A stretch of 64,000 nucleotides of DNA from Calamus simplicifolius (GCA_900491605.1 UESW01004260.1:367755-431754), one strand, 5' to 3'; positions 24,701 to 36,230 are shown, counted from the first letter of the stretch. A program made the numbers and translations. Notes: generated from the sequence alone by a model not told the origin.

Positions 24701-27700
24701 ATATTCGTTCTAGATTTGGGCAACCAATGCCCCCATCTGGACACAACTCAACACATGGGTGATGGGTGTGACAAACCACGGACACATTTGAATAATGGTT
24801 CCCATGTCTTGCCCCAATAAAAAAAAGGAGAAAAAAGAGAAAAGTAAAGGATATCCTCTCTTCTAGCCAGGAAAGGTGAGGAAAAAAGAACTATTTTCCT
24901 TGATCTGAATCTTGTGTTCCTTTTGGTTTAGGAGTGAAGGGGAAAGTTGTAGTAAAAGCTCTGACATAAGCCTTGAATCCTCTCTCCTTATCATCTCTGA
25001 TTCTATTGAGGCATTCATTCTTGCAATCAGTTGAACCCATGATCTCTGGTTGCTAACTAGAGGGGTATTACCACTGAGGCAAGCTCCAGTTCACCTCTTT
25101 GATGCTTCAATGTAAGCATATCTACGTAACAATGCTTTTAACATTTCAGCTACTACTTTTATGTGTTGTCAAGAGTGACATTGTAGTATTTATATGAGAT
25201 GAAACATATGAGATGAAAGAACACTTAAGATAAACTTTTCACATATTCTGTTCTAAAATATTAATAATTAATTAAGTACTTGTAAAACTGTTTTTTTTCT
25301 CCCATGAATCCCTTTATCTTATAGTTTTGCTCTTGCTGAGTAAGATGCTCAGACACATTTCTAAATCTAGCTTTTGTTCTATGTCCATGTCACAATAGTT
25401 GTTATTTTGATCTGGATATTGTATACATTCTATAGATTAGAACCATTTAATGACCTAAGGATGTTGTGGTTAATGATGCTAGGATTGGCTTTAAGTAGTT
25501 CGGAAATGTAGTTGTTTTGGTGTTTAGTGGTGACAGGACCCCTGCATTACCTCAAATCGGCCTTGTATTGGAAAGGCTAGTTAGCGAGTCTGTTTTCGGG
25601 AAAAGGTGTGATTAAGTTCAGATGATAACAAATTAGTGTCTTAGATGGTGACTTGTTGATGAGATCAGGTGGCAGGTTTTCTGGTGGTAGGGGGTGGTTA
25701 GAAGGAAATATAAAATGAAGCTAGGAGTCCAAATATTAAAAGCGTTCATGTATTGCAGATTGTTCTTGCATCATGTATAGACTGATTGATGCAGTCAAGA
25801 TAGCACATATTAACAGAAAAGAGTGGGAGATTTAGGTGTAAGAAAAGACTTGAGCCGTTTTTATTTGCTGATTTTAGAAATTTGGAGTTTGTATGAAGCC
25901 ATTTGAGTAGTGGTTAGGTAATCAGTATCAAAGCTTGAAAAATATCATGGTATGGGTCCATACTGGTCAAATATTGGATGATGTTACATGTAGATGCTGG
26001 CATTAGAAGCATGCTTTTTTGGTAAATGTGGTACCAGCTGTGATGAGAGCCAGAATGAGTTGTATGTACTAGCGGTGTGCCCCATACTGTGCCACCTCTG
26101 GATTCCTGAAACTGTGTTTATGTTCTTATAATTCCACCAATTAACCTTTTGAGCTATTCATGTGAAGCAGCAATTCTACAGGCATGCATATGCTTTGCAA
26201 ATGGGCATGACAGTGCATGAGGGGCAGTATGAGATGACGCCTCCAACTGCCATGTCAGTGCATAAAGCGTGTGGACAAGTTTTCATATTTTAAATTGGAT
26301 TATTGTCCATAGATCCTTCTTTAGGTGCAAATTCAAATAGGAAAGGTTTAGTTTTTAAACTTGCCTTCTGAAATGATTTTGGTGGCTTACAGTGTGGATT
26401 CCTGGGTAAATATGAGCTTGCTGCTTGTAGAAATTCTTCTTTGTCAAGTGCTCTATTACAATCCTTATAATTATTTTATTAAAGTTTAAAGTTATAAAAA
26501 GGAGAGGCCTTGTTCTCTTAAGTTCTATTTGGAATTATCAACACAATCTGCTGTAACTGAGGTCACTTTTGTGAATCGAAAATTGAGTCTTGTCCTATTC
26601 TTTAACATCTTAACTCTTGGTTTGTTTTTGCTTCATTCTAGGCTCAGAATTCTTGCCTCACACTCATGATTTGAACCTAGACCTGATCATGGGCCAGGTG
26701 GCCCACTCAGCCATCTGTGTCTGTGTGTGTGTGTGTCTCTCTCTCTATATATATATTATTTGTGCGAATCATGGGCCAATGCCAGCCTAGAGAAAATTTT
26801 GCAGGCTTAGGCATTAGAAAAACCCTAAATGATTGATTGATTGATTTATTTATTTATTTATTTTTTTGCGGGGGGGGGGGGGGGGGGGGGGCGGGTCTAG
26901 GCGTGTACGAGGCCTAGCTATCAGTTTGTAGCCTGGCCTTTTGTTCGATCAGCTTTATTTCAACCCTATAAGCTGACTGTCAATAAATAACTATAAATAT
27001 TTTATGTCTAGTATCTTTCTCAAGATTTGAAACAATGAGATCTTAATTTGTAGTTTGGAAAGAAAAAAAGCACTTCTTGGATATATTTTGAATGGCTAAT
27101 TAGTTGCCTTTGGAAAACTCAATATCTAAAACTAGATTTTTATTTTTTCATTTCTTTTGTAGGGACAAGTTGACTTGGTCTGAGATGTCAAATAAAAATT
27201 TTAATCTCTAATCATTAGTTGTCTTAGATATGTTTTCTTTTTCAATGGACCAAAAATTGCTGCAATAGTTGTTTCACTGCTTTAAAAAAATTAATGGGAT
27301 TCTAAGGACAAGCTCCACGAGTAAATAAAAACATGACCAAAAATTGCTTAATGTCAATCATGTAAACATGTGATTAATGCAAATTCTGAAAAGGAAAATT
27401 GCTTAGTGTCTTTGGACAGAGGGTATCTGATTGTGCCTTCTGTTGATATTTTGTTGAGAAGTGAAGTACTGAATCCATAAATGTCAAGATATTAATATTT
27501 CTCCTTGGTTGCCATGGTTTCTGCAGTACCTTTCTCTCCAAGTGAGATCTTGAGCAGTGGTGGTGAATAACCATCATATTCTCAAGGAAGAAAAAGAAGA
27601 GAAACTATTTTGTGATGGCTAGGTTATTATATTATTTTAATGAAACCATGTGAGAGTTCATTTTTAATGCGATAGTATAATGAAGTGCGACAATGGAGTC

Positions 27701-28083
27701 AGCATGTTGTTGCTGTTGTGATTGAACATGCAACGTTGTGGTTCTCCCATCCTTTTAAGGTATATGCGAATTTCCAAGGCAAACTATACTCCAGGAAAAG
27801 TACCCATATATGGATCATGTTTTTTCCTTTTTGCTTTCTTTCTTTTAATGTCAACAGGTTTCTACATTGTTTCCAGTTACATTTATCTCTAATGGATTCT
27901 TGTTGACACAATTTCTCATTGCACCTGAATGATTCTTCAGTAATCTGTGTACTTAATGCGTTGTCGATCATTTGGTGGTCACTCTGGAATTATCCAAGTG
28001 CTAAAAATGTTTTTATTTCTGTCTGCAGGGAAGCTAATGACAAATGTGATTGGCATAAAGGACCGCGGCTTAAATTAACTTAA
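16130..28083 (+). CDS. PCFS4: PCF11-like pre-mRNA cleavage and polyadenylation factor (PCFS4 type)
   Basis: This nuclear subunit of the 3'-end cleavage machinery binds the RNA polymerase II C-terminal domain and helps couple cleavage to termination. Arabidopsis PCFS4 acts in alternative polyadenylation. Seven exons are well supported: 16,130-16,488; 17,032-17,133; 17,513-17,776; 18,842-18,958; 20,415-21,244; 21,895-22,906; 23,015-23,550. An eighth at 28,029-28,083 is tentative. Exons 1-3 carry the CTD-interaction domain (AVEIVRLYEELLSELTFNSK, then LYLLDSIVKNIGREY). Exons 4-6 are low-complexity, rich in Pro, Ser and Gln. Exon 7 has CxxC/HxxxH and CxxC...HxxC zinc-binding segments. Every junction is GT-AG with agreeing phases once five single-base deletions are allowed for (near 16,466, 20,498, 22,364, 22,452 and 23,263). 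As written the frame is broken. I favour assembly error over a pseudogene because the splice sites and protein between breaks are intact. Confidence 0.9.
17032..17133 (+). CDS. PCFS4: PCF11-like exon 2 (CID core)
   Basis: It encodes 34 residues starting VPVDQKLPSLYLLDSIVKN between TTTGCAG and ACG|GTGAGC. This is the most conserved CID helix. The exon is phase 0 at both ends and intact. Confidence 0.95.
17513..17776 (+). CDS. PCFS4: PCF11-like exon 3 (end of the CID)
   Basis: It encodes 88 residues starting VFCEAYNQVHPSQYPAMRHL and including FGTWFQVFPISVLRRIEDEL, the CID C-terminal helices. The acceptor is TTGCAAG and the donor GCG|GTAAGA. Phase 0, intact. Confidence 0.95.
18842..18958 (+). 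CDS. PCFS4: PCF11-like exon 4
   Basis: It encodes 39 residues, MRAVDSLDKVHMTDMDGERM onward, between ATGCAG and CAT|GTGCAG. Phase 0, intact. The linker region has no named domain. Intron 3 before it contains a (CT)n(GT)n microsatellite at about 18,750-18,780. Confidence 0.85.
20060..20414 (+). repeat. tandem duplication of the 3' end of PCF11-like intron 4
   Basis: Copy 1 (about 20,060-20,236) and copy 2 (20,237-20,414) are nearly identical. Both share ACTTGGAAATTTCC, GAATTCATAATCCATGAATA, GAAATGCATTGAAGAAA and the same terminal ATTGTTATCTTCACAG. The intron therefore has two equal-looking acceptor sites 178 bases apart. Only the second joins the reading frame; the first would add an in-frame stop (TAG) within about 100 bases. 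Confidence 0.92.
20415..21244 (+). CDS. PCFS4: PCF11-like exon 5
   Basis: It opens DIEHTRKVSSGLQVYGQKSS. After a one-base deletion at about 20,498 (GATATGATCATCC) the frame continues as VLPQQIGVARTGSPQIAP. It includes acidic EEEEYDWEDMSPTLSDRSRR, a plant PCF11 hallmark block. The donor is GGT|GTATGG. Length 830 is one short of the phase requirement. The middle region is Ser/Pro/Gly-rich and likely disordered. Confidence 0.9.
21895..22906 (+). CDS. PCFS4: PCF11-like exon 6
   Basis: The exon starts PARGSMNRKYLDGTVNRNEL after TTCTTGCAG and ends SPPAQSQ before GTGCCT. Length 1,012 is two short of a phase-0 exon. Two deletions are apparent, at about 22,364 (CCTATGCTAAACC) and 22,452 (AATAAGTGCTTC). 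The three pieces are each open in their own frame. The protein is Gln/Pro/Ser-rich, including a run LPPLPPGPPPASSH. Confidence 0.9.
23015..23550 (+). CDS. PCFS4: PCF11-like exon 7 (zinc-finger region)
   Basis: The first zinc segment is CTTCGLRFKCQEEHSSHMDW followed by H. After a deletion at about 23,263 (CTGGAAATGATG, expected GGG) comes the second: VCALCGEPFEDFYSDETEEW with HAKC at its end. These are the conserved C-terminal fingers of PCF11 proteins. In the frame as written the exon stops at TAA 23,545-23,547. If the G run at about 23,530 is one base too long, the frame instead reads EDLDKLKG and runs into GTAAAT at 23,551. Confidence 0.88.
25010..25099 (-). mobile_element. tRNA-derived SINE head (minus strand)
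   Basis: On the minus strand an A-box-like TTGCCTCAGTGGTAATA is followed about 40 bases later by a B-box-like GGGTTCAACT, the spacing of an internal Pol III promoter. No cloverleaf closes, so it is not a functional tRNA gene. Confidence 0.5.
26640..26725 (-). mobile_element. possible SINE or tRNA-like fragment (minus strand)
   Basis: The minus strand reads TGGCTGAGTGGGCCACC (A-box-like) then GGTTCAAATCAT (B-box-like). The acceptor stem does not pair. Weak but consistent with a decayed SINE. Confidence 0.35.
26870..26891. repeat. 22-base G homopolymer
   Basis: An uninterrupted G run, rare in plant DNA. The length is likely unreliable in the assembly. A similar 16-base G run lies at 53,651-53,666. 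Confidence 0.95.
28029..28083 (+). CDS. tentative exon 8 of the PCF11-like gene
   Basis: After a good acceptor (TTTATTTCTGTCTGCAG) an open frame EANDKCDWHKGPRLKLT ends at TAA 28,081-28,083. Its phase agrees with a donor at 23,551 if exon 7 carries one deletion and one insertion. Family knowledge does not let me confirm this C-terminus. Downstream, GTACGC at 28,120 and TTGCAG at about 28,283 could bound a 3'-UTR intron. Confidence 0.4.
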
Positions 28084-29270
28084 CCTGTAAATTACTAAGA
28101 GCATTGCAGGCCATTATGGTACGCACAGCTTTATCTTTATCCTCTAATGGTCAAGCCTGTGTACCATAACTTCATGTCAAGTATTGTACATGTAAAGTTG
28201 GCCTTCTGCAACTTAATCTGTTACCATAGTCTATACATTTCATGCATTTCCTTTTTTTCTCCATTGTACATTTTACTTTTGCAGCAGGGATCCAGCAAGT
28301 GTTGGTCATCACTACAGTGATTTGATTTTTCAGCTGTGGGGATTAGAGAAATATATGATGCATCCTAGAATGTCTTGTTATGACCTGGGCTCTTTTCTGC
28401 TATATCCGTCTTCTCTGGGAGGTTTCCTGCTTCTCTGTCTACCACCCCACCGTCGTACTTTTTTCCCTTTTATCAGATTCATTTGTAGGGGAATCCATAA
28501 TTTTCTGAGCGGGTAGCCTTTCAGTGCCCTGTCGGTCATTGATTTGGTAAGAACAGATGCTTGAAGAACAGGCAATGCATCAGCAGCTATACTAGCAGTA
28601 GCAGCAAATGGAACTTCACTACTGTGCCTTTTATTCTTCTTGTTTTTTTTTAATCGTTTGCTCTCTCTCTCTCTCTATTAGGAGACTGCTGTTAGTGTGA
28701 CGTCCTTTAGCGTGGGCGGTCGGTGAGAGGAACTTTTATGTTCGCATTAACTGCATGTATTCTTCCCCATGTGCTATCTTGACGTGTGTTAAAAAACGAA
28801 TGTTTATTTTTTTATTGTCAGTTAACATTGAATGCAAGGGATTTTGGGTCCAAACGGATCATGTATTGTGTTATAGGGCACTGCTGTTTGAACATGATCT
28901 GCCGATGCTGGTGTCTGTTTTTAAATTTTGATGTTAAGAGGGATCTCTCTCCAGGTTATGGCTCATGGCCTGTGTCTCCCAGATTGCAATCGTAAGCTTG
29001 GTGTCCGTCGTTTGAACTTGGCCAATTCAGATTGTGTCTGATCCATACACTTGGAGGCACTACCTTTGGTGATGCCGTTATGCTGGCTGTGGTTCATGTT
29101 GAAAGGTCTTCTATCTCGTATCCATATCGTTTTTTTTTTAAAAACGATTTTGTATGATGACATGGAGTGGTGTGTGAGAAAATTTGGCCAGAACCCTGAA
29201 ATGTTTAGTCATCCTACAGCCTCCAGAGGAGATGAGTTGTTGATGGGGGTGGAACTGGAGCTGTGTTTAA
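28084..29270. other. 3' flank of the PCF11-like gene, nothing recognised
   Basis: Probable 3' UTR and flank. A (CT)n tract lies at about 28,661-28,676. No further coding signal was seen. Confidence 0.4.
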
Positions 29271-29470
29271 TCCTAATTCGGTCCGTCGAACTTGATTTAC
29301 AGTCGTGTTTAAACTCATTTGTCCAACTTGAACTGAAAAGATTTGGGTTTAACCCGAGTCAATTGTAGCAATCCTAATTTGGCCTATCGAACTTGATTTA
29401 CAGTAGTGTTTAAACTCATTTGTCCAACCTGAACTGGAAAGATTTGGGTTTAATTCGATCCAATTTATAA
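29271..29470. repeat. tandem duplication, period 101 bp
   Basis: TCCTAATTCGGTCCGTCGAA (29,271) and TCCTAATTTGGCCTATCGAA (29,372) begin two near-identical units, each with GTGTTTAAACTCATTTGTCC. Confidence 0.9.
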
Positions 29471-30810
29471 TTGATCCGGGTTTTGGTTGCGGTCAATCCG
29501 AATCGAGATAACCTGAATCTGAGTGTTACCTGAAAGGATGGTAGCTTATGGGTACCATATTATTGGGGGTGTTGAGGACGCTAGTCGGATCGAACGAGAT
29601 GATCAACTTGAGAGCAAAGAGGATAAGGCCGTTGATCGTAGGCGAGAAAAAGAACAAATATAAAGGCGGATCATTCGCACATTTTGTCTCACTTCTCATC
29701 TTCTCTTCTTTGTTTACGATACTGCCATCCTGCAATGAGTGCGCCTTCTATGAACCGGTGTTTGAAATGATGAAAATAGACGTAGGTTGGTTCGATCAGA
29801 TGGAAGTGAATGGACTAATGGAAGATGTGATGGAGGGTGTTTTGGTAAATATGAAGGGATGGTTTTCAAAATGCTTCAGGTTATGGTGGTGAGCATCGGA
29901 AGGCGAGCTGGAATTGGAGCTTTTTCCGGCTTTTGTCGCAGGAAAGCCTGCAAAATAAAATAATCATCAATTTTTTTAAAAAATATACCTTCCATGATCG
30001 GTGCGCCCGAGTCGAAAGCAAGCTGCATAGCATAGGGGCTCAGATGTCGTGAATCTCAGTGTTCCCTTTGATCCGTGAACGGTGAAGACATCAAGTCAAG
30101 CAATGGTTAGTCCCACATCTTCGACTACTGCAATTTCTCACCGCAGGGTGAAGTATTGGCTCATTCGCTTTTTTGCTCTTTTATTATGTCTATCTTGTAG
30201 GCAAGCTTATCATTCTCTTCACAAGAGTAGGGTATGAGCTCGGCATGGTGTATTACTTGATCCCTTTCTCATTTGCCTTATTGTTTTCTACTTCAGAAGT
30301 GGGATGTGCAATGATGAAGCGAAAGAAAAAAAAGAGAGGATCCGATGTAAAGTGGCTTCCGAGAGTGTGTCTTTCTCTGCACCGTCCTGTGCCTTGGCTG
30401 TCGAAGTTGTTTTTCTATTTGGCAAGCAGTTGTTTCCTTGCTTATGGAAAGCTAAACATGGTCAATTTTTTTACATCTATACCTTTTTAAATGCCTATGT
30501 GTGAAGACCATCTAGCGTTTTTTAGGTGAAATAAAACTGTAGTAGGAAAGTAGCCGTGCCCATGGCCCATTCATTTTTTTCTTCAACTCAAGTAAGACTT
30601 TTTTTTTAATACAATGTTAAATCCCCGAGTCCAACTTATGCGTTCGGCAAGGGATTTGTTTTTTTCCGTTTCTAGGATTCATAATTCGGTGTTTATTTAC
30701 TTTTAAAAAAGCATTTTATTTTATTTTTTTCCCATCAACCCGAATTCCAACCCGAAACTCAATCCGAACCCGATTTTTAAAAATAGGGTTAAGGTTAAGA
30801 TTTTACAAAT
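29471..30810. other. intergenic, no supported gene
   Basis: A 114-residue open frame (29,548-29,892) has no recognisable family, and a second frame is open over the same bases up to about 29,660. A 105-residue hydrophobic frame at 30,173-30,490 is equally unsupported. I see no splice or domain context. Confidence 0.4.
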
Positions 30811-30834
30811 AGGGTTAGGGTTAGGGTTAGGGTT
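30811..30834. repeat. telomere-like (TTAGGG)n run
   Basis: AGGGTTAGGGTTAGGGTT continues to 30,834, with degenerate units on both sides (TAGGGTTAAGGTT, TAGGGTTAGGCTAGGG). It is intergenic and too short to be a telomere. Confidence 0.85.
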
Positions 30835-31079
30835 GAGGTTTTACAAATAGGGTTAGGCTAGGGTTGAGAGAAACCCAAGTTTCATGAGCCTGAGTTACAC
30901 GCCTAGATGTTGATGCTTATTGTTGGAAATTACTAGGAGGGAATGAGGTGCTGCATTGGGTTAGGGGTATGATAGTCTGATTGTTCTTTGAGGTCGCTAT
31001 GGTATAAAAAAGTATGGCCCGTGGCCCTCAAGCTGTCTTCTGCCCTTAAAGGAGCAAGTTTTAACACTTAAGCTTGGTA

Positions 31080-31400
31080 ATATGGGAAAATCCAGAGCTC
31101 TTGTGAAAAGGAAAAGAAAGGTAATATCAATTATCTTGTTTGGATCTGAGGAAAAGAAAAAGAAAATAAAAGTGGAAAGAAAGGTAATATCAATTATCTT
31201 GTTTGGATAGAAAGGAAAGAAAGAGAAGAGGAAGAGTTATGTAATAATTATATCCCACATAATTAAAGAAGAGAAGAAGATGATGATGATAGAGCAAAGA
31301 AAGAAGAGAAAAAGAAGACAGTAAAATGAGAAGAAAGAAAGTAAATGAGAAGAAAGAAGAGAAGAAGAAGAGACAGTAAATGGGTTTGCTTATCTTTTGA
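31080..31400. repeat. GA-rich low-complexity tract
   Basis: Dense AAGAAAGAGAAG-type purine sequence, with the phrase AAAGGTAATATCAATTATCT repeated at about 31,117 and 31,180. Confidence 0.8.
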
Positions 31401-31551
31401 GCTTGATTTACTATATAGAGTTTCAGCACAATCAAAAGACAATTATTTTTAGTCTTTTAACAAGCTGAAAAGATTTGTTTAAATTTGTTTTAAGCAAAAA
31501 AAATTGTAGAAATGATTGTTAACATGTAACAGTAGAAAATGTTTTCACCTT

Positions 31552-31890
31552 CTTCTCCTGCGTTCCTCCTCCTCTTGTCTGCGTTCCTCTGTGTCTGTGT
31601 TCCTCTGCAGATGTAAAGAATAAAAAGATATTTTCCTCTGCACATGTAAAGAATGAAAAGATATTTTGTTTTCAAAAAAATAATTTAAATATTTTCCCCT
31701 TCCATGTTACCCCCGATTTGCTTCTCCTGCGTTCCTCCTCTTCTTGTTTGCGCTCCTCTGTGTCTGCATTCCTTTGCAGATGTAAAGAATGAAAAGATAT
31801 TTCCTCTGCAGATGTAAAGAATGAAAAGATATTTTGTTTTCAAAAAAATAATTTAAACATTTTCCCCCTTCCATGTTACCACCGATTTGG
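31552..31890. repeat. tandem duplication, period 169 bp
   Basis: Two units begin CTTCTCCTGCGTTCCTCCTC at 31,552 and 31,721. Each contains two short inner repeats of GATGTAAAGAATGAAAAGAT and ends CCTTCCATGTTACC. Confidence 0.9.
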
Positions 31891-33399
31891 GGTTAATAAA
31901 TTTATAGGGGTTACTCTCATTTTCTTCCTTTTTTTTTCAAACAAAATAACTTATGATATACACAATATCTTGGCTGATTCAGATACATGGATTCAAGGAT
32001 TTTTCTTGAGATAATGGGAAGGAGAACTATTTTTGGGATGCATCATCCAAGAATCAGAGAGAATGGGAAGGAGAACTATTTTTGTGATGCATCATTGATC
32101 AGATCTTGAATGTTTTAGCTGTTGAGAGATGTGATCACATGTTAAGCAATAGTTCAACGTATTTATGAGCTACAACGGTAGAAGAATAACAGTCGGTTAA
32201 AATTTAAAGCATACAATTCTTGTAAAATAATAAATATTATCTTTTTCATCAAATTACTAGGTGGATATTTTTATACAAAATCACGAATGAGAAAAATTAA
32301 TTGGAGGAAGGCCATATGGCTCTGGTGAGGTATAGCGCTTAACACTAGAGCCGAGTATCACTGAAATAACTACCTTGCATCAAACATGGAGTGTATGGTA
32401 CTAGCATACTCGAAGAAGCAAGGATGAATTTACGATATAACAATTTATTGCATATGCAGAATTAGATTTCATAAATATGCAAGGCATCATACTCAAATCA
32501 AAATCATGTAATCAAATGAATTTAACCAATATTATTAAGCTAATCAATTTTAAATAATATGTCATCGATTGAATAGTCTCAATGACTAAAAATTGATACA
32601 AGATCAAAATGAAAAACACTAAAATATTCAGGAACAAGACTCAATCATTTCTTGCCAATTAAATTAAAGGACACTTGGCTAGCTTTTACCCAAATCCTAT
32701 TTATATCTTGGTCTCTAAAACAAAAAAATAAAGATATTTTATGAGTTAACAAATGATAATAAATAACCCTAATATGCTTAGAGGGTTCAAGTAAGCACCA
32801 CAACACAATTTAAATACATGTATGATAAATGCTTCAAATAACATTATTATAAGAATTTCAATAGTAATTTAATACGTAAATATAAGGTACTAATATTAGT
32901 TTTTGATATGATAAAACTTACATCTTTTATTTCAAAGCTGCAACAATAACTCTACAAACATTAACTATGATAATATTTAAACCCTATGGTAAATCATAAA
33001 ATGAAAACTGCATGTAACCTAGGCAATATGGGTTACTAGCATGAATTATCCCTCATGAAAATAGTCCAATATTATAACCTTCATATAAACCCTAAAAGGT
33101 AGGGATAATATAATGTGAGAGGTAGTTGGCTGAAAGTTTGTAACATATACTTGAATGTGGCTTATCCTGTTTTGTATGTAAGTAGATTGCAATTTACTTA
33201 AATTTGTATAATTTTCATATAACATCATGATCATATTTGCATGTAAATAGATTAAAATAAATTGCATTATGGAACAATAACTCATTGTAAAGCTTGGCAA
33301 GGCATGCAATACAACGTAAATCAACATGCTAATTATTTGATCCAATTTCAATAATCATATATACCAGGCTTCACAAAACCAATAATTTAGCTTTTTTCA
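31891..33399. other. AT-rich intergenic, nothing recognised
   Basis: A short duplicated phrase (AATGGGAAGGAGAACTATTT at about 32,014 and 32,065) is the only structure noted. It may include parts of the decayed retroelement to the right. Confidence 0.4.
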
Positions 33400-34462
33400 T
33401 ATGTTAAAATCCTATTGCATATCATATTGAAGGCTTAGAGGGCAACCCAAGAGTGGAGCGAATTATGTTTTAACAAATTATAACTAATTTAGGCGCAATT
33501 TAAAGAAAAATAAAAGCAAGAAAGTAAATGAGGCAAAAAAAATTATAGTGCTTTGATAATCTTTACTTACATCCAATTTCCTACTCTCCTACTTGGGTAT
33601 TCCACTATTCAATCCTCTTTTGAATAAAGATCAAACCCTTCTAAAATATTTTCTTTTCTCTGGGCTAAGGAGTAATCCTCACAAACAATTTATAATCTTT
33701 TAACTCTTTTCTCTTGAAGAGAATACTCAAGAACAAACACCTAAAGATATGGATTTTTCAATGAAGCTCTAAACTTAGGTTGGATTGGTAAGTATACTAA
33801 AGGCTAAAAAAAAACTTAAGGAAGGATTTTTCAATAGTTTCAAACCCAAAAACATATATTAAACCAACAATTAACACCTCAATTTATAGCCTTGAAAAAG
33901 TATGGCTATTGAGGCTCGTAGGTAACTCTAACGGTCAGTCATATGAAAATATAAAAAGCCCTATTGATTGACCACCTAAGCTAAAGCCAATCGACCGCCC
34001 TAGCCTATATTGGTCGATCGTTAGGTCAAGGGAGAGAGTGGTTGGTTTGGGCTTTTGAGGATTTTTTTAAATCTCGATTGATCATTTTAGGGTCCGATCA
34101 ATTGCATATGCCCAGTTTTAGATTTTTAAGTTAATTTCACATTAATTATAATCCAAACGTAACTAAACTATTTTTTTATGATTTTAGAGCCTTGTGTACT
34201 TAATGTCCTACTCAATTTTGAATATGGTTCTTAAGAAAATTAAAATATATAAATAGCCTTCATTCCTTTGAACCTTGACACATCAGAGAAATCTTCAATT
34301 TCTTTTTTTTTACATTACTTTTAACTCATGTGCTAGTGTAAGGCAAAACTTTTGTAGGATCACTTGTGTTCCGAATGAGTACACACCTATGTAAACCATC
34401 ACAACTCAATAATGAGTCAATGTCTTATTATCATCAAAATATGAACCCTAAGGTTTAACAAT
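33400..34462 (-). repeat. probable LTR remnant of a copia element (minus strand)
   Basis: Read on the minus strand it begins TGTTAAACCTTAGGGTTCAT at 34,462, with ATTTTGATGATAATAAGACA next. It has a TATA-like CTATAAATT at 33,882-33,890 and a middle rich in ATCGACC/GGTCGAT phrases with AACGGTCAGTC. This layout is familiar from SIRE/Maximus-type copia LTRs. The distal end is not defined, and no target duplication was found. Confidence 0.45.
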
Positions 34463-35249
34463 CTTGATGACAACCCATGGATCTTCAAATTAAAACATAG
34501 CATGGGATGAGCTAATTAAAATTTACTTAATACTGTTATCATATAAGTTAGTATTGGTGCAAGTATCAAGTGCTAAAATTTTGTGCCTAGCTCCCTCTCA
34601 ACCCTTATTCTTCCCCCTATCTAGGTGTTTTATTTCAAAACGAGGCTTTTAATTAAAACATAAGTCATATTAAAACATCATATTAAAAGTCTATTAAAAA
34701 ATAACATAGAAAACTAGAGTATCGAAAGAGTATTAATAAAATATGAAAAATTCAGCAAAACATTAGCTAAAATTCAGATTTGTAATATTAAGCCTCATAA
34801 ACTAGATTCTCACACATATCACTCCCCTTTTTGGCATAATTAAATGGAGAAATATAACACATGAATAAAAGATAAAACAAAGATCATCATATATATCAAG
34901 TAATGTCTGGATACATGACAACATAAAAAAGAGACATCCATAATAGAGATACAACCTATCATCAATACAACAAATAGGGGCCAAGACTACAAAACATTCG
35001 GCCAAAAAAGACAACCAGTCAACCATTATAAGGATATGTCTAGAAAAAGCTCAAGAAAAATGCTGTTGAATAAGATCCATGATGAAGTAAGGATGTGCAT
35101 CAAGTGCCTAATGCACCTTAGACATGCCCTATTGAAAAAGACTAGATGTCCTATTGAATCATCTAAAAATCTTTCCGCAAATCAAAGTTATCCTGAGTCG
35201 ATGCAGTGTCCATCGGTGCCAATGAAGAGCCTAGTGTAGAATGAGTACC

Positions 35250-36230
35250 TTATTGGGGTGCAAGAGCAGGCTGATCATCATTACCAATAAAGTCATCATC
35301 CTTCTCCTTCTCCTCAACATCACTCCTCAACATCACTCCTAGTTGTTTTCCCAAAGTGGTCAAGTAAAGCTTAATCCTCCAAAATGTAAAGTCTTAAGTA
35401 GTAATAAAAAAGCTACCTCAATCTTTTACCCTCCTAACTAATCAACTCATTCCCAAAATATAAAAAAATCTTAGTAAAATCTAAGTCGTAGAGTAAGAAG
35501 GTCATCTTTCTAAAGGCATCATCTATGATATGTTAGATCATCAAGTGTGGAAGGTTGAAGGGAACTTGAGATATCAGATGAAAAAGACATACATATCAGT
35601 GAAGGTCACATGGTCTCTATGCCCATCCTTAGGAATGATGTTGTAAGTAATGATACGATGTATGATCCTATAGTGAACTAAGAGATTCTGAGTAGATGGT
35701 CTGAATGTAGCATCTATAACTAATCATCTGATGTAGTATGGGTTTGCTGAAGCTCAATAAAGGTTCTAGTGTTCTGGAAACTCTCGATATCATAGACACC
35801 ACCTCCAAAAATGTCTAGAATGAGCAATAATATGGGTGGGTCCAGCATAATTTATGTTTCTTTGATAAAGGAATAGATTTTAGGTTAGCATCATCTATTT
35901 GTAAGTTAGCAAAAAATAACTAGATCAGCTTAGGATAAATGGCATGATTCATAGTTAACAGGGATCCTCATCCTTGCTATTCAAAAGAGGTAATGAGGCT
36001 ATGTTCCTTATAATGGGCTAGGTCTACCATACACTAACTAGAAATGATATTCCTCTTCTCAAAGGTTTATCTAAATAATATTTTTGTATCTATAGACCTG
36101 AATAGGGGGTTCTCAAATTGGGATTCTTTCTTAGTTCAACTTAAGAGGATTCTTCTTTCTTTCTTTGGAGGCCTCATCTTTGAAGGCTTTCCTAGTTTTA
36201 GAGGTCATTTTAGTTTCAAGATTTTGGGAG
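35250..36230 (-). pseudogene. degenerate 'putative plant transposon protein' segment (minus strand)
   Basis: On the minus strand a start-like MTSKTRKAFKDEASKERKKN lies near 36,217-36,158. Further on, STQNLLVHYRIIHRIITYNI with IPKDGHRDHVTF lies near 35,700-35,610, then short helical pieces. The pattern ...LVHRIV...NI.P..G...EVS... is that of the plant-specific domain annotated as putative plant transposon protein (PF20167), often carried by retroelements. Several frame breaks are present. GCCAAAAAGGGGAGTG near 34,825-34,840 (minus) is the usual text after such genes. Confidence 0.5.

Larger units (their letters stand above)
23551..28028 (+). other. last intron or 3' region of the PCF11-like gene
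   Basis: This 4.5-kb stretch has no convincing coding sequence. It holds a (TTA)n run (about 23,563-23,595), two tRNA-derived SINE-like segments on the minus strand (about 25,010-25,099 and 26,640-26,725), GT/CT/AT microsatellites (26,720-26,755) and a 22-base G run (26,870-26,891). If the gene ends at 23,547 this is 3' flank; if exon 8 is real it is an intron with donor GTAAAT and acceptor TCTGCAG. Confidence 0.5.

Noticed and set aside
29548..29892. 114-residue frame as an independent gene
   Set aside because: No family resemblance, no splice or promoter context, and a second frame is open over part of it.
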